From contig JAYQPQ010000018.1 of the NCBI GenBank assembly GCA_038145405.1, positions 1 to 26,291 of the forward strand: a DNA stretch of 26,291 bases. The letters are read 5' to 3'. The translations under genes and the position numbers were made by a program. This DNA is from JAYQPQ01 sp038145405. Its GTDB lineage: Bacteria > Pseudomonadota > Gammaproteobacteria > Pseudomonadales > GM7GCV1. Positions within the stretch are counted from its first letter, which is position 1; each line of letters opens with the position of its first letter. This document shows positions 14,852 to 22,780 of the stretch, piece by piece. Below the pieces are notes generated by a model. It ran no database searches. It saw only the letters and a program-made list of their open reading frames with translations, and was not told where the DNA came from.

Positions 14852-16654
14852 CTACTCCCCGGTTTTCAGTACGGCAAGGAAAGCCTCTTGCGGAACTTCC
14901 ACGCTGCCCAGCTGCTTCATCCGTTTTTTACCCGCTTTCTGTTTTTCCAACAACTTTTTCTTGCGGGTGATATCGCCACCATAACATTTTGCCAGCACGT
15001 TTTTGCGCAGAGCCTTGACCGTAGTGCGCGCGATAATGTGACCGCCGATGGCGGCCTGAATGGCGACATCAAACATCTGACGGGGAATCAGATCCTTGAG
15101 TTTCTCCGCCATCTGTCGACCCTTATGCTCGGCGCTTTCGCGGTGCACAATCAGGGCCAGCGCATCCACCTTATCGCCGTTAATCAGGATATCCAGCTTC
15201 ACTAGGGGAGCCTGTTCAAAGCGAATAAAGCTGTAATCGAGCGAGGCATAGCCGCGACTCACCGACTTCAGTCGGTCGAAGAAATCCATCACCACTTCGC
15301 TCATCGGAATCTCATAGGTCAGCGCAACCTGGGAGCCGGTGTAATGCAGGTTTTTCTGCACTCCACGACGCTCTGAACAAAGCGTGATCACTGAACCGAC
15401 GTAGGTCTGCGGCACCAGAATGCTGGCTTCGGCAATCGGCTCGCGAACCTCGTCAATCAGGCTTACGTCGGGCAGTTTGGAAGGATTATCAACCCGCACC
15501 ACCTCGCCATCCTTACGTACCACTTCGTACACCACGGACGGCGCCGTAGTGATTAGGTCGATATCGTACTCGCGCTCCAGACGCTCCTGCACGATCTCCA
15601 TATGCAACATGCCGAGAAAGCCGCAACGGAAACCAAAACCCAAGGCATCGGAAACTTCCGGCTCGTAAAACAGAGCAGCATCGTTGAGCGCCAGCTTTTC
15701 AAGCGCCTCACGCAGGTCTTCAAAGTCATCGGCGCTGGTAGGAAAGAGGCCTGCGTAAACCTGAGGTTTCACGCGCTCAAATCCTGGCAGACGCTGTATC
15801 TGGGACAGAGTGGAAGCCAAGGTAAAGGTGTCGCCCACCGGCGCACCGTGAATGTCCTTGATGCCAGCCACCACGAAGCCGACCTCGCCTGCAGAGAGCG
15901 AATCTTTTTCCAGCGGCTTGGGCGTGAACACGCCCACCTGATCGACCGGGTGGGCCTTACCGGTCGACATGGCGACAATGCGATCCTTCTTCTTCAGTTT
16001 GCCCTGCATCACCCGCACCAATGACACCACGCCCAGGTAATTGTCGAACCAGGAATCGATAATGAGCGCTTGCAGCGGCGCGTCGATATTGCCCTGCGGT
16101 GGGGGAATCAGCTTGACCAGCTGCTCCAGCACAGCGGGAACGTTCTCACCGGTCTTGGCACTGCAACTCACGGCGACGCTAGTGTCCAGGCCGATAATGT
16201 CTTCTATCTCGGCGCAAACCCGCTCCGGGTCTGCCTGCGGCAGGTCTATCTTGTTCAGGATAGGGATCACTTCCAGCCCCTGCTGCACGGCTGTATAACA
16301 ATTGGCCACCGACTGGGCTTCGACGCCCTGGGCTGCATCGACGACCAGCAACGCCCCTTCACAGGCCGCCAGGGAACGCGACACCTCATAGGAAAAATCC
16401 ACGTGGCCGGGCGTGTCGATAAAGTTGAGTTGGTAGGTGCGCCCATCCTCGGATTTGAAATCGAGGGTGACGCTTTGCGCCTTGATGGTAATGCCCCGCT
16501 CCCGCTCAAGATCCATAGAATCCAGCACCTGCTCGGCCATCTCGCGATCGCTCAGGCCACCGCAAATCTGGATGATGCGATCGGCGAGCGTAGACTTGCC
16601 GTGGTCGATGTGGGCGATGATAGAGAAGTTGCGGATATGGCTAAGATCGGACAC
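14852..16654 (-). CDS. lepA: Elongation factor 4 (LepA)
   Basis: A ribosome-associated GTPase with roles in ribosome biogenesis and translation under stress. The 600 residues match the family. Domain G shows SIIAHIDHGKSTLADR (G1), FIDTPGHVDFSYEVSRSL (G3) and NKIDLPQADP (G4); the EF-G-like domains follow, with GFRCGFLGMLHMEIVQERLEREYD-type sequence in the middle. The C-terminal LepA-specific domain includes RNVLAKCYGGDITRKKKLLE-like sequence ending KKRMKQLGSVEVPQEAF. The start is a GTG at 16654, with no strong ribosome-binding site. It is separated from mucD by the terminator at 16703-16734, so it must have its own promoter or rely on read-through. Confidence 0.97.
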   Translation of the reverse strand: MSDLSHIRNFSIIAHIDHGKSTLADRIIQICGGLSDREMAEQVLDSMDLERERGITIKAQSVTLDFKSEDGRTYQLNFIDTPGHVDFSYEVSRSLAACEGALLVVDAAQGVEAQSVANCYTAVQQGLEVIPILNKIDLPQADPERVCAEIEDIIGLDTSVAVSCSAKTGENVPAVLEQLVKLIPPPQGNIDAPLQALIIDSWFDNYLGVVSLVRVMQGKLKKKDRIVAMSTGKAHPVDQVGVFTPKPLEKDSLSAGEVGFVVAGIKDIHGAPVGDTFTLASTLSQIQRLPGFERVKPQVYAGLFPTSADDFEDLREALEKLALNDAALFYEPEVSDALGFGFRCGFLGMLHMEIVQERLEREYDIDLITTAPSVVYEVVRKDGEVVRVDNPSKLPDVSLIDEVREPIAEASILVPQTYVGSVITLCSERRGVQKNLHYTGSQVALTYEIPMSEVVMDFFDRLKSVSRGYASLDYSFIRFEQAPLVKLDILINGDKVDALALIVHRESAEHKGRQMAEKLKDLIPRQMFDVAIQAAIGGHIIARTTVKALRKNVLAKCYGGDITRKKKLLEKQKAGKKRMKQLGSVEVPQEAFLAVLKTGE

Positions 16655-16682
16655 GAAAGGCTGAATATTCTTTGGCTGTTTT

Positions 16683-16696
16683 CAGGCACGTGCCTG
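16683..16696. repeat. 14-base perfect palindrome upstream of lepA
   Basis: The sequence CAGGCACGTGCCTG is its own reverse complement. It lies 29 bases before the lepA start and just after the mucD terminator in the direction of transcription. It has no loop, so it is more likely a binding site for a dimeric protein than a hairpin. It occupies the place where a -35 element for lepA would be expected. No regulator is assigned. Confidence 0.6.
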
Positions 16697-16702
16697 GCGA
16701 GT

Positions 16703-16734
16703 AAAAAGGGTGCTGCATGAAGCATGCAGCACCC
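16703..16734 (-). terminator. Intrinsic terminator of the algU-mucABCD operon
   Basis: Read on the minus strand, a 12-base-pair perfect stem (GGGTGCTGCATG pairing with CATGCAGCACCC, 16708-16719 and 16723-16734) with a three-base loop is followed directly by TTTTT (16703-16707). It begins 36 bases after the mucD stop. Such a GC-containing stem plus T-run is a textbook rho-independent terminator. It separates the stress operon from lepA. Confidence 0.9.
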
Positions 16735-16769
16735 CGGAAGCGGCGCAAAGTCTAGCGGTAATGGCCGCG

Positions 16770-18164
16770 TCAGTCGACCTTTATCGTGCGGAATACCGAG
16801 TTGCCGTTGCGGAAATAGCGAATTGGCATGCGCTCATCGCTCGCTGCATCGACTATTGCCTGGTCGAAGTCCGCCATGCTGCCGATATTGCGGAAGCCAA
16901 GTTGCACGATAATGTCACCCGGTGCCAGGCCAGCGCGGCTGGCAGGCGAATCCGGCTGCACGGCCCGTACCACAACACCACCGTTGAGCTGCAGCTGAGC
17001 AGCGCTACGCGCATCCAACTCTTCAACGCGCATCCCGAGGGCTGACGGCGCAATCGGTGCTCCAGGCGCAATCGGCTGCTTGGATGAGCTCACGCGGCTC
17101 GGCTCAATGGCTCCACCGAGCTCGCCGACACGCACCTCAATTTCAATCTCTTCACCACGGCGCATCAGGCGCACTGGATAGCTACTGCCGGGAGCCCGTA
17201 GCCCGACCACGTGCGGCAGTTCGTAGGAATAAGTGATGGGCTGCCCATCAAAACTCAGAACCACATCGCCGGGACGAAGGTCGGCGCGCGACGCCGGGCT
17301 ATTTGGCGCAACCTGATTGATCAGGGCACCGCGCGGACGGTCGAGTCCGAAGGATTCGGCCAGCTCCTGATCCACTTCCTGAATCACCACGCCCAGCCAG
17401 CCGCGGGTCACCTGGCCGGTGGCTTTGAGTTGATCGACCACATCCATGGCGACGCTCACCGGGATGGCAAAGGACAGACCCATATAGCCGCCAGATCGGG
17501 TGAAAATCTGCGAATTAATGCCGACTACTTCACCGTCCAGATTAAACAAGGGTCCCCCGGAATTCCCCGGGTTAATGGCGACATCCGTCTGGATAAACGG
17601 CACATAGTCCTGACCCGAACCATTGGGCAGGCTGCGACCAATGGCGCTGACGATACCGGCGCTGGCCGAATAGTCCAGGTTAAAGGGCGACCCAATGGCC
17701 ACCACCCAGTCGCCTACTTCGAGTGAATCCGGGTCGGCGAATGCCACCGTAGGCAGTCCTTCGGCGTCGACCTTCAGCAACGCCAGATCCGATTGCGGAT
17801 CGACACCGACCACCTCGGCCCGGTATTCATGGCGATCGTTGAGTCGCACGGTAATTTCCGCCGCGCCTTCGACCACGTGATTGTTGGTCAGAACATAGCC
17901 ATCGGCGGAGAGAATAAATCCCGCCCCGACCGCCTGGGCCTGGTCCTGCGGCGGTTGCTGGTACTGGTAGTAATCGAAAAACTGGCGCAGGGAATCCGGA
18001 ATATCGTCGCGCCCGTTATAAGCAGCGGGACTGGCCGACACCGTATTGATCTTCACCACGGCCGGCGAGGTTTTTTGAATAAGGTCAGTGAAATCGGGCA
18101 GATCTGCCGCCAGAGCCGGAAGGGACATCAATGCACTGAGGCAAATAAACGACAGCCGTCTCAT
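16770..18164 (-). CDS. mucD: Periplasmic DegP/MucD-type serine protease
   Basis: Trypsin-like HtrA protease and chaperone of the periplasm; in Pseudomonas MucD degrades misfolded proteins and dampens AlgU signalling. The 464-residue product has a signal peptide (MRRLSFICLSALMSLPALAA), the catalytic triad His96 (TNNHVVEG), Asp126 (DPQSDLALL) and Ser202 (INPGNSGGPLF), and two PDZ domains (about 255-345 and 375-462). Two PDZ domains and no membrane anchor argue for DegP/DegQ rather than DegS. The ATG at 18164 sits seven bases after AGGAG and is preferred over an in-frame ATG at 18170 and a longer frame to 18245. It is the last gene of the algU operon. Confidence 0.95.
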   Translation of the reverse strand: MRRLSFICLSALMSLPALAADLPDFTDLIQKTSPAVVKINTVSASPAAYNGRDDIPDSLRQFFDYYQYQQPPQDQAQAVGAGFILSADGYVLTNNHVVEGAAEITVRLNDRHEYRAEVVGVDPQSDLALLKVDAEGLPTVAFADPDSLEVGDWVVAIGSPFNLDYSASAGIVSAIGRSLPNGSGQDYVPFIQTDVAINPGNSGGPLFNLDGEVVGINSQIFTRSGGYMGLSFAIPVSVAMDVVDQLKATGQVTRGWLGVVIQEVDQELAESFGLDRPRGALINQVAPNSPASRADLRPGDVVLSFDGQPITYSYELPHVVGLRAPGSSYPVRLMRRGEEIEIEVRVGELGGAIEPSRVSSSKQPIAPGAPIAPSALGMRVEELDARSAAQLQLNGGVVVRAVQPDSPASRAGLAPGDIIVQLGFRNIGSMADFDQAIVDAASDERMPIRYFRNGNSVFRTIKVD

Positions 18165-18181
18165 AGACATACTCCTGCTGG

Positions 18182-18239
18182 TTGGTTGAGTGCCTGAAAT
18201 TAGATCGCTAAAACGGCAAATGGTGCCCGCCTCAACCAA
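18182..18239. repeat. Nine-base inverted repeat in the rseC-mucD intergenic leader
   Basis: TTGGTTGAG at 18182-18190 is matched by its exact reverse complement CTCAACCAA at 18231-18239, 40 bases apart. The pair nearly fills the 77-base space between the rseC stop and the mucD start, and one arm lies close to the mucD ribosome-binding site. It could form a long-range stem in the mRNA. It is not followed by a T-run, so not a terminator. Confidence 0.45.
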
Positions 18240-18241
18240 AA

Positions 18242-18703
18242 TCAAGTCGGCGTCGAACGCGACACAATGGCAGATTCTTCGAGAATGACCGGATGATAGT
18301 CCGGGTTAAAGCGGTGCTTCCAGGCGAACCAACGCAGCGCCAGACCCGATCCAAGCAGTCCAACTAGACCACCCAAAATGGAAAGCAGTTCGCCACCCAG
18401 AGATGCGCCGAGAGCCGCTCCCGCCAGCAGCCCCAGCAGCGGCAGGATATAAAGCTGTATAGAGCCCCGCACCATGACACTTTCGTCCAGGCCCAATTCC
18501 AGCTCATCGCCGATGCGATAGCGGGCCTGGCTGCTGTCTGGCAGGTTGATGCGCAAAAAGCGGCTGGTCTGCAGATAACGCTGCAGCAAGCCGGTGCCGC
18601 AGTCCTGATTACCGGCACAGGAGCCACAGCTGGACTGTGCCTGGGTTTCCACCCAAAGCGCTCCCTCCTCCAGTGCCACTACGCGCGCTTTTTCAGCCAG
18701 CAT
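18242..18703 (-). CDS. rseC: RseC/MucC family inner-membrane protein
   Basis: Called MucC in Pseudomonas and RseC in enterics; it acts in sigma E signalling and, in E. coli, with the SoxR-reducing system. The 153 residues show an N-terminal cytoplasmic domain with the conserved cysteine cluster CGSCAGNQDCGTG (Cys26, Cys29, Cys35), a GDELELGL segment, and two membrane segments (about 84-103 and 106-125). The ATG at 18703 matches the family start MLAEKARVVAL and overlaps the mucB end by 11 bases, with GGA upstream; the longer frame to 18736 lies inside mucB. The cysteine arrangement suggests redox or Fe-S function, which is family knowledge. Confidence 0.92.
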   Translation of the reverse strand: MLAEKARVVALEEGALWVETQAQSSCGSCAGNQDCGTGLLQRYLQTSRFLRINLPDSSQARYRIGDELELGLDESVMVRGSIQLYILPLLGLLAGAALGASLGGELLSILGGLVGLLGSGLALRWFAWKHRFNPDYHPVILEESAIVSRSTPT

Positions 18704-19640
18704 CGTCGGATTCCAGATAGTGCAGCTGCGCAGCAATACTCTGCAGGGTGGTTAGCGGAAGTTCTCCGACCACAGTCACTGCGAAGGTATCACCGCGCAC
18801 CAGATAATAGTTAAGCATGAGGGAAGTTGCGCCAAAGCTGGTAGTCGCAGGCGGAAAACGCACCTCGTCGAGCAACTCAATGAACACGCTGAAAGTGGCC
18901 AGGCCATCGCTGTAAACCAGCTGGGTGCGCATGCTCTCGTGTTCGATCTTGACGCGCTTGAAACCGCTGGGAACCCAGGCCAGCTCCCAAGGCACCTCGC
19001 CGGTCTCCACCCCTGAGACCGCGTCAGAAGCCTCGACGCACTGGGCCTGTACAGACTGGAAATTCCTTGTCGCAGGTCCGGATTCAATGCTGATGAACTG
19101 GAATCGTTCTAGGATATTGCGCTGTGGATCCAGGGTAACGGCGTGCAGCATAAGCCCGGTTTCCATATCCACGGCAAAGTTGTAACCATAGCGACTGCCA
19201 TCCGCCGGCGTGACTAGAACCTCCTGGGCCTGTCGCCCGGCGATGCGAAATTCGCTGCGCGACTGAAAGTTATAGCTGAGCGCTAGGTCGTCCGTATCCT
19301 CGGTGATGCGCGATCGCAGTTGCCCGACGTTGTCGAAGCCGCACAGGTTAATGGGTTGAGCAAACTGACGTTCCGGACCACTTAAAAAGCGGATGCCCTG
19401 CACCCAGCCACCATCGGTTTCCCCACTCGACATATGGAAGCTGGAAAGCTGTCCGTCGTGTTCATAGGTCATGGCTCCCTCATAGGAATAGAGGAAGCTA
19501 GCAAGACGCATTTTTTCAAATAGCTGGCGAGGGTCGGGACGATGATCGACGGCCTGCGCCCAGACGAGCAAAGGCTCCGCGCCCAACAGAAATGCAAGGA
19601 TTGGGGAGAATTTCCTTCGCCAAACGGAATTGATCACCAT
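18693..19640 (-). CDS. mucB: Periplasmic regulator MucB (RseB)
   Basis: Binds the periplasmic part of the anti-sigma factor and shields it from the site-1 protease; senses mislocalised lipoproteins or lipopolysaccharide. The 315 residues have a signal peptide ending near VWAQA (about residue 29), a large LolA-like beta domain (YSYEGAMTYEHDGQL, VTPADGSRYGYNFAVDMETGL, LMLHAVTLD) and a smaller C-terminal domain (WVPSGFKRV, YSDGLATFSVFIE). ATG at 19640 has AGGGG upstream. It lies 36 bases after mucA and overlaps the rseC start. Length agrees with Pseudomonas MucB. Confidence 0.93.
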   Translation of the reverse strand: MVINSVWRRKFSPILAFLLGAEPLLVWAQAVDHRPDPRQLFEKMRLASFLYSYEGAMTYEHDGQLSSFHMSSGETDGGWVQGIRFLSGPERQFAQPINLCGFDNVGQLRSRITEDTDDLALSYNFQSRSEFRIAGRQAQEVLVTPADGSRYGYNFAVDMETGLMLHAVTLDPQRNILERFQFISIESGPATRNFQSVQAQCVEASDAVSGVETGEVPWELAWVPSGFKRVKIEHESMRTQLVYSDGLATFSVFIELLDEVRFPPATTSFGATSLMLNYYLVRGDTFAVTVVGELPLTTLQSIAAQLHYLESDDAG

Positions 19641-19676
19641 CAGAACCCCTGTACCACTCGCGAGGGGATTCTACTC

Positions 19677-20315
19677 CTATTCGGGAGATTGTGAGGTACG
19701 CGCCCGGGGAATGATGAGCTGGCTGGCTTCCGCAGCGTTGAACGAATGATTGTTCAGCGAAGATTCGAGGTGCGCCTTGAGCTCGTCGCGGTCAAACACG
19801 GGCACCTGTACGGAAAGCATCTGCACAGGTGTCGCAGCCGGCGTAGTGAAATTGGTGGAACTTACATTCTGGGTCGTGATGTTGGGCAGACTGAACCCTT
19901 CTGGCAACTGCAGAGGCGCTGTCATGCCGTAGTTCGGCGTGGCAGCCACTTCGAAATCCGCTTCGACCGGCGCCAGAGTAGCCAGCTGATACTGCTGCAC
20001 GCCGACCACGGCGAATGTGGCCACTGAAGCGGCGATGGCTGTTTGGGCCAGAGGTTTACGCGCGGTGATCAGCCATCCGGCGACACCGGCCTTCTCCCCG
20101 GCCAGGAGGGCACTGACGGCCTGCGAAATGTCCACGCCGCCAGTGGCGTCGTGGCGGAGGGCACTGCTGATACGCTGATAGGCGTGCCAGCGCTGGTTAA
20201 AAAGAGGATCAGCAGTGGCCTGCTGCAGGACTTTTCGAAGCTCCCAATCTGTCGTCTCGCCATCTACCAGGGCAGACAGCTGCTCGTGCAAATCGGGCTG
20301 GCTTTTCTCTGTCAT
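19677..20315 (-). CDS. mucA: Anti-sigma E factor MucA (RseA)
   Basis: Inner-membrane protein that holds AlgU inactive through its cytoplasmic N-terminus and is degraded by regulated proteolysis under envelope stress. The N-terminus HEQLSALVDGETTDWELRKV is the RseA/MucA sigma-binding signature. One membrane segment lies at about 88-107 (PLAQTAIAASVATFAVVGV), followed by a periplasmic domain of about 100 residues, Thr/Pro-rich in its middle. The ATG at 20315 gives 212 residues and the family N-terminus; an in-frame ATG at 20336 adds seven residues. The frame is intact, so there is no sign of the truncations that make Pseudomonas strains mucoid. Confidence 0.93.
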   Translation of the reverse strand: MTEKSQPDLHEQLSALVDGETTDWELRKVLQQATADPLFNQRWHAYQRISSALRHDATGGVDISQAVSALLAGEKAGVAGWLITARKPLAQTAIAASVATFAVVGVQQYQLATLAPVEADFEVAATPNYGMTAPLQLPEGFSLPNITTQNVSSTNFTTPAATPVQMLSVQVPVFDRDELKAHLESSLNNHSFNAAEASQLIIPRARTSQSPE

Positions 20316-20414
20316 AGACTCTTGTCTCCACGCCATCTCATCATGGTGTTGCCTTTATGACCGCCTTTTTTTACAAAGGTTTCACTTAACAAAAGAAATA
20401 TTTTCACTTCCTGA

Positions 20415-21005
20415 TCAGTCCGTTTCCATCAGTGGTTGAATTTTTTCGTTTATGGCCTCCCGCGCACGGAAAATTCGCGAACGCACTGTGCCTACCGGGC
20501 AGTCCATTATCTCGGCGATTTCCTCGTAACTGAGCCCTTCCAGCTCGCGCAGGGAAATGGCTACACGCAAATCCTCTGGCAGCGCGCGCATGGTATCAAA
20601 CACGATGCGCTCCAGCTCGCTGCGGTAGAGTTCGCCTTCGGGGCCGTCGACATCCTGGAGCGCCTCGCTGATACCAAAGTCCTCAGCTTCCTGATAATCG
20701 ATATCTTCTGAAGGTGGACGGCGACTGCGCGAGACCAGATGGTTTTTCGCCGTATTGACGGCGATGCGGAAGATCCAGGTATAGAACTGGCTATCGCCGC
20801 GAAAATTACCGATGGCCCGGTAGGCTTTAATAAAGGTCTCCTGGGCGACATCCAGGGCTTCGGACGAATCCTTGATATAGCGCCCGATAACCGCCTGCAC
20901 CTTGTACTGGTATTTGAGCACCAGCAGGTCGAAGGCCCGACGATCACCCTTCTGCACCCGCTTGACGAGCTGGTTATCGGATTCCTGGTTGTGGGGCGCT
21001 GCCAC
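20415..21005 (-). CDS. algU: Extracytoplasmic sigma factor AlgU (RpoE)
   Basis: ECF sigma factor directing the envelope-stress regulon, and alginate genes where present. The 196 residues show region 2 (LVKRVQKGDRRAFDLLVLKY, DVAQETFIKAYRAI, FYTWIFRIAVNTAKNHL) and region 4 (LPEDLRVAISLRELEGLSYEEIAEIMDCPVGTVRSRIFRAR, shown in part as GLSYEEIAEIMDCPVGTV). These match AlgU/RpoE closely. The start is a GTG at 21005 with a weak AAGGG site. It leads the algU-mucA-mucB-rseC-mucD operon and is divergent from nadB, as in Pseudomonas. A gap of about 99 bases separates it from mucA. Confidence 0.96.
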   Translation of the reverse strand: MAAPHNQESDNQLVKRVQKGDRRAFDLLVLKYQYKVQAVIGRYIKDSSEALDVAQETFIKAYRAIGNFRGDSQFYTWIFRIAVNTAKNHLVSRSRRPPSEDIDYQEAEDFGISEALQDVDGPEGELYRSELERIVFDTMRALPEDLRVAISLRELEGLSYEEIAEIMDCPVGTVRSRIFRAREAINEKIQPLMETD

Positions 21006-21100
21006 GGATTTTTTAGCCCTTTTGGTTAACGGGGTAGAGACATCAATTTTTTCGGAGAGTTGCAGGCAGGATGAAATCTCCCACCGGCTCGACCGGTTCC

Positions 21101-21106
21101 TATACT
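21101..21106 (+). promoter_or_regulatory. Candidate -10 element for nadB
   Basis: TATACT lies within the symmetrical CTATACTATAG (21100-21110), whose other half serves as the -10 of the algU promoter candidate on the minus strand. Transcription from here would start near 21113 and give a leader of about 30 bases before the nadB ATG at 21143, supporting that start over the ATG at 21071. No -35 is recognised. Confidence 0.3.
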
Positions 21107-21131
21107 ATAGAAACCCTCGTCAAGGCTCCAA
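21104..21131 (-). promoter_or_regulatory. Candidate housekeeping promoter for algU
   Basis: On the minus strand TTGGAG (21126-21131) and TATAGT (21104-21109) are separated by 16 bases, a reasonable sigma-70-type promoter, giving a leader of about 90 bases before algU. A GGAACC at 21095-21100 resembles the -35 of sigma E promoters, but the best downstream partner (TCATC) is 19 bases away and poorly matched, so an autoregulatory promoter is not convincingly seen. Confidence 0.35.
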
Positions 21132-21142
21132 CGCTCGAGACC

Positions 21143-22780
21143 ATGCAACCCGAAATCAAGCACGAAACTGACATCCTGGTGGTTGGCAGCGGCGCGGCCG
21201 GCCTGTCGATCGCACTCGAACTGGCCAACGAATATCGCGTCGCTATTCTCAGCAAGACCGGTCTCAAGTCTGGTTCCACCTGGCTGGCCCAGGGCGGTAT
21301 TGCCGCCGTACTGGACGATACCGACTCTATCGAAGCCCACATTGCCGACACCCTGCGCGCCGGCGACGGCCTGTGCCATTACGATCGCGTGCGCACCGTG
21401 GTGGAAAAAGGACGAGCTGCCATTCAGTGGCTGATGGACATGGGAGTGGAATTCACCCGACTGGAGGGCGACCGCGACATTCTGCACCTGACCCAGGAAG
21501 GCGGTCACAGCCACCGACGCATCATTCATTCGGCCGACGCCACCGGCCGGGCTGTCAGCAGCTCCCTTTCGGACCGCGTAATCAAGCACGGGCGCATCCG
21601 CATATTTGAACGCCACATTGCCATCGACCTGCTCAAGCAAGCTGACGCGGCGTCCACCAAGCTGCGCTGCAACGGCGCCTATGTGCTCGACCTGGACACC
21701 AACCAAGTGGCCCTGTTTCAGGCCAAGGTGGTTATTTTGGCAACGGGCGGCGCCGGCAAGGTCTATCTTTACTCCACCAATCCCGACGGCGCCTCCGGCG
21801 ACGGTATTGCCATGGCCTGGCGCGCCGGCTGTCGGGTAGCCAATATGGAGTTCAACCAGTTCCATCCAACCTGTCTCTACCATCCGCAGGCGCGCTCATT
21901 TTTGATCAGCGAGGCCCTGCGCGGCGAGGGAGCCTACCTGCGCCTGCCCGATGGCGAGCGTTTCATGCAGCGCTTTGATGAGCGCGCCGAACTGGCGTCG
22001 CGCGATATCGTCGCCCGCGCCATCGACCACGAGATGAAACGTCTGGGTTGCGACTGTGTTTACCTGGATATTTCGCACAAGCCGGCCGAGTTTATTCGCG
22101 AGCATTTCCCCAACATCTACTCGCGCTGCCTGGAATTTGGCATCGATATCACCACCGACCCGATTCCGGTGGTGCCGGCCGCGCACTACACCTGCGGTGG
22201 CGTCCTGGTCGACCAAAACGGCGAAACCGATCTGCGCAATCTTTACGCCATTGGCGAGGTTGCCTTTACCGGTATGCACGGCGCCAATCGCATGGCGAGC
22301 AACTCCCTGCTCGAATGTGTGGTCTACGCGCGCCTGGCGGCTGCCGAAATTCGCCGCCGCATGGCCGACATTCCGCAGCCTGACTACGCCAGGCCCTGGG
22401 ACGACAGTCAGGTAACCCATTCGGATGAGGACGTGGTGATTTCGCACAACTGGGACGAACTGCGCCGCTTCATGTGGGATTACGTCGGCATCGTACGCAC
22501 GCGCAAACGTCTCGAGCGCGCGCTGCACCGCGTCGAGGTGCTGAAGGCAGAAATTCAGGAGTACTACAGCAACTATCGCATCAGCAATGATCTGATCGAA
22601 CTGCGCAACCTGGTGGTGGTCGCCGAGCTCATCATCCAAAGTGCATCCCAGCGACGCGAAAGTCGCGGTCTACATTACTCGCTGGACTATCCGGATCTGT
22701 CACCTATTGCCAAGGACACCATCATGGTGCCGATCAATTTCGCCGGCCAGGACATGATCGTTAGCCGCCGTCAGGACTAG
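21143..22780 (+). CDS. nadB: L-aspartate oxidase NadB
   Basis: FAD enzyme that oxidises L-aspartate to iminoaspartate, the first step of de novo NAD synthesis (with NadA). The 545-residue protein shows the FAD dinucleotide fold DILVVGSGAAGLSIALELA, GSTWLAQGGIAAV, the substrate-loop LTQEGGHSHRRIIHSADATG (in part GGHSHRRIIH), ATGGAGKVYLYSTNPDGASG-type sequence, AMAWRAGCRVANMEFNQFHP and HYTCGGV, then a helical C-terminus. The ATG at 21143 matches the E. coli N-terminus; an in-frame ATG at 21071 would add 24 unrelated residues overlapping the promoter. The last 81 bases overlap ygfX on the opposite strand. Confidence 0.96.
   Translation: MQPEIKHETDILVVGSGAAGLSIALELANEYRVAILSKTGLKSGSTWLAQGGIAAVLDDTDSIEAHIADTLRAGDGLCHYDRVRTVVEKGRAAIQWLMDMGVEFTRLEGDRDILHLTQEGGHSHRRIIHSADATGRAVSSSLSDRVIKHGRIRIFERHIAIDLLKQADAASTKLRCNGAYVLDLDTNQVALFQAKVVILATGGAGKVYLYSTNPDGASGDGIAMAWRAGCRVANMEFNQFHPTCLYHPQARSFLISEALRGEGAYLRLPDGERFMQRFDERAELASRDIVARAIDHEMKRLGCDCVYLDISHKPAEFIREHFPNIYSRCLEFGIDITTDPIPVVPAAHYTCGGVLVDQNGETDLRNLYAIGEVAFTGMHGANRMASNSLLECVVYARLAAAEIRRRMADIPQPDYARPWDDSQVTHSDEDVVISHNWDELRRFMWDYVGIVRTRKRLERALHRVEVLKAEIQEYYSNYRISNDLIELRNLVVVAELIIQSASQRRESRGLHYSLDYPDLSPIAKDTIMVPINFAGQDMIVSRRQD

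Noticed and set aside
14136..14984. 282-residue open frame on the plus strand across lepB
   Set aside because: Antisense to lepB and the end of lepA, both strongly supported by catalytic motifs.
16770..18164. DegS-type membrane-anchored site-1 protease
   Set aside because: The product has a cleavable-looking signal peptide and two PDZ domains, as in DegP/MucD; DegS has one PDZ domain and an uncleaved anchor.
21071..21142. Upstream ATG at 21071 as the nadB start
   Set aside because: The 24 extra residues have no family counterpart, and the candidate promoter for nadB lies inside this stretch.
21026..21883. 285-residue open frame on the minus strand across the nadB 5' half
   Set aside because: It is antisense to nadB, whose protein matches the family throughout; the translated product is low-complexity Gly/Val/Ala-rich and has no recognisable motif.
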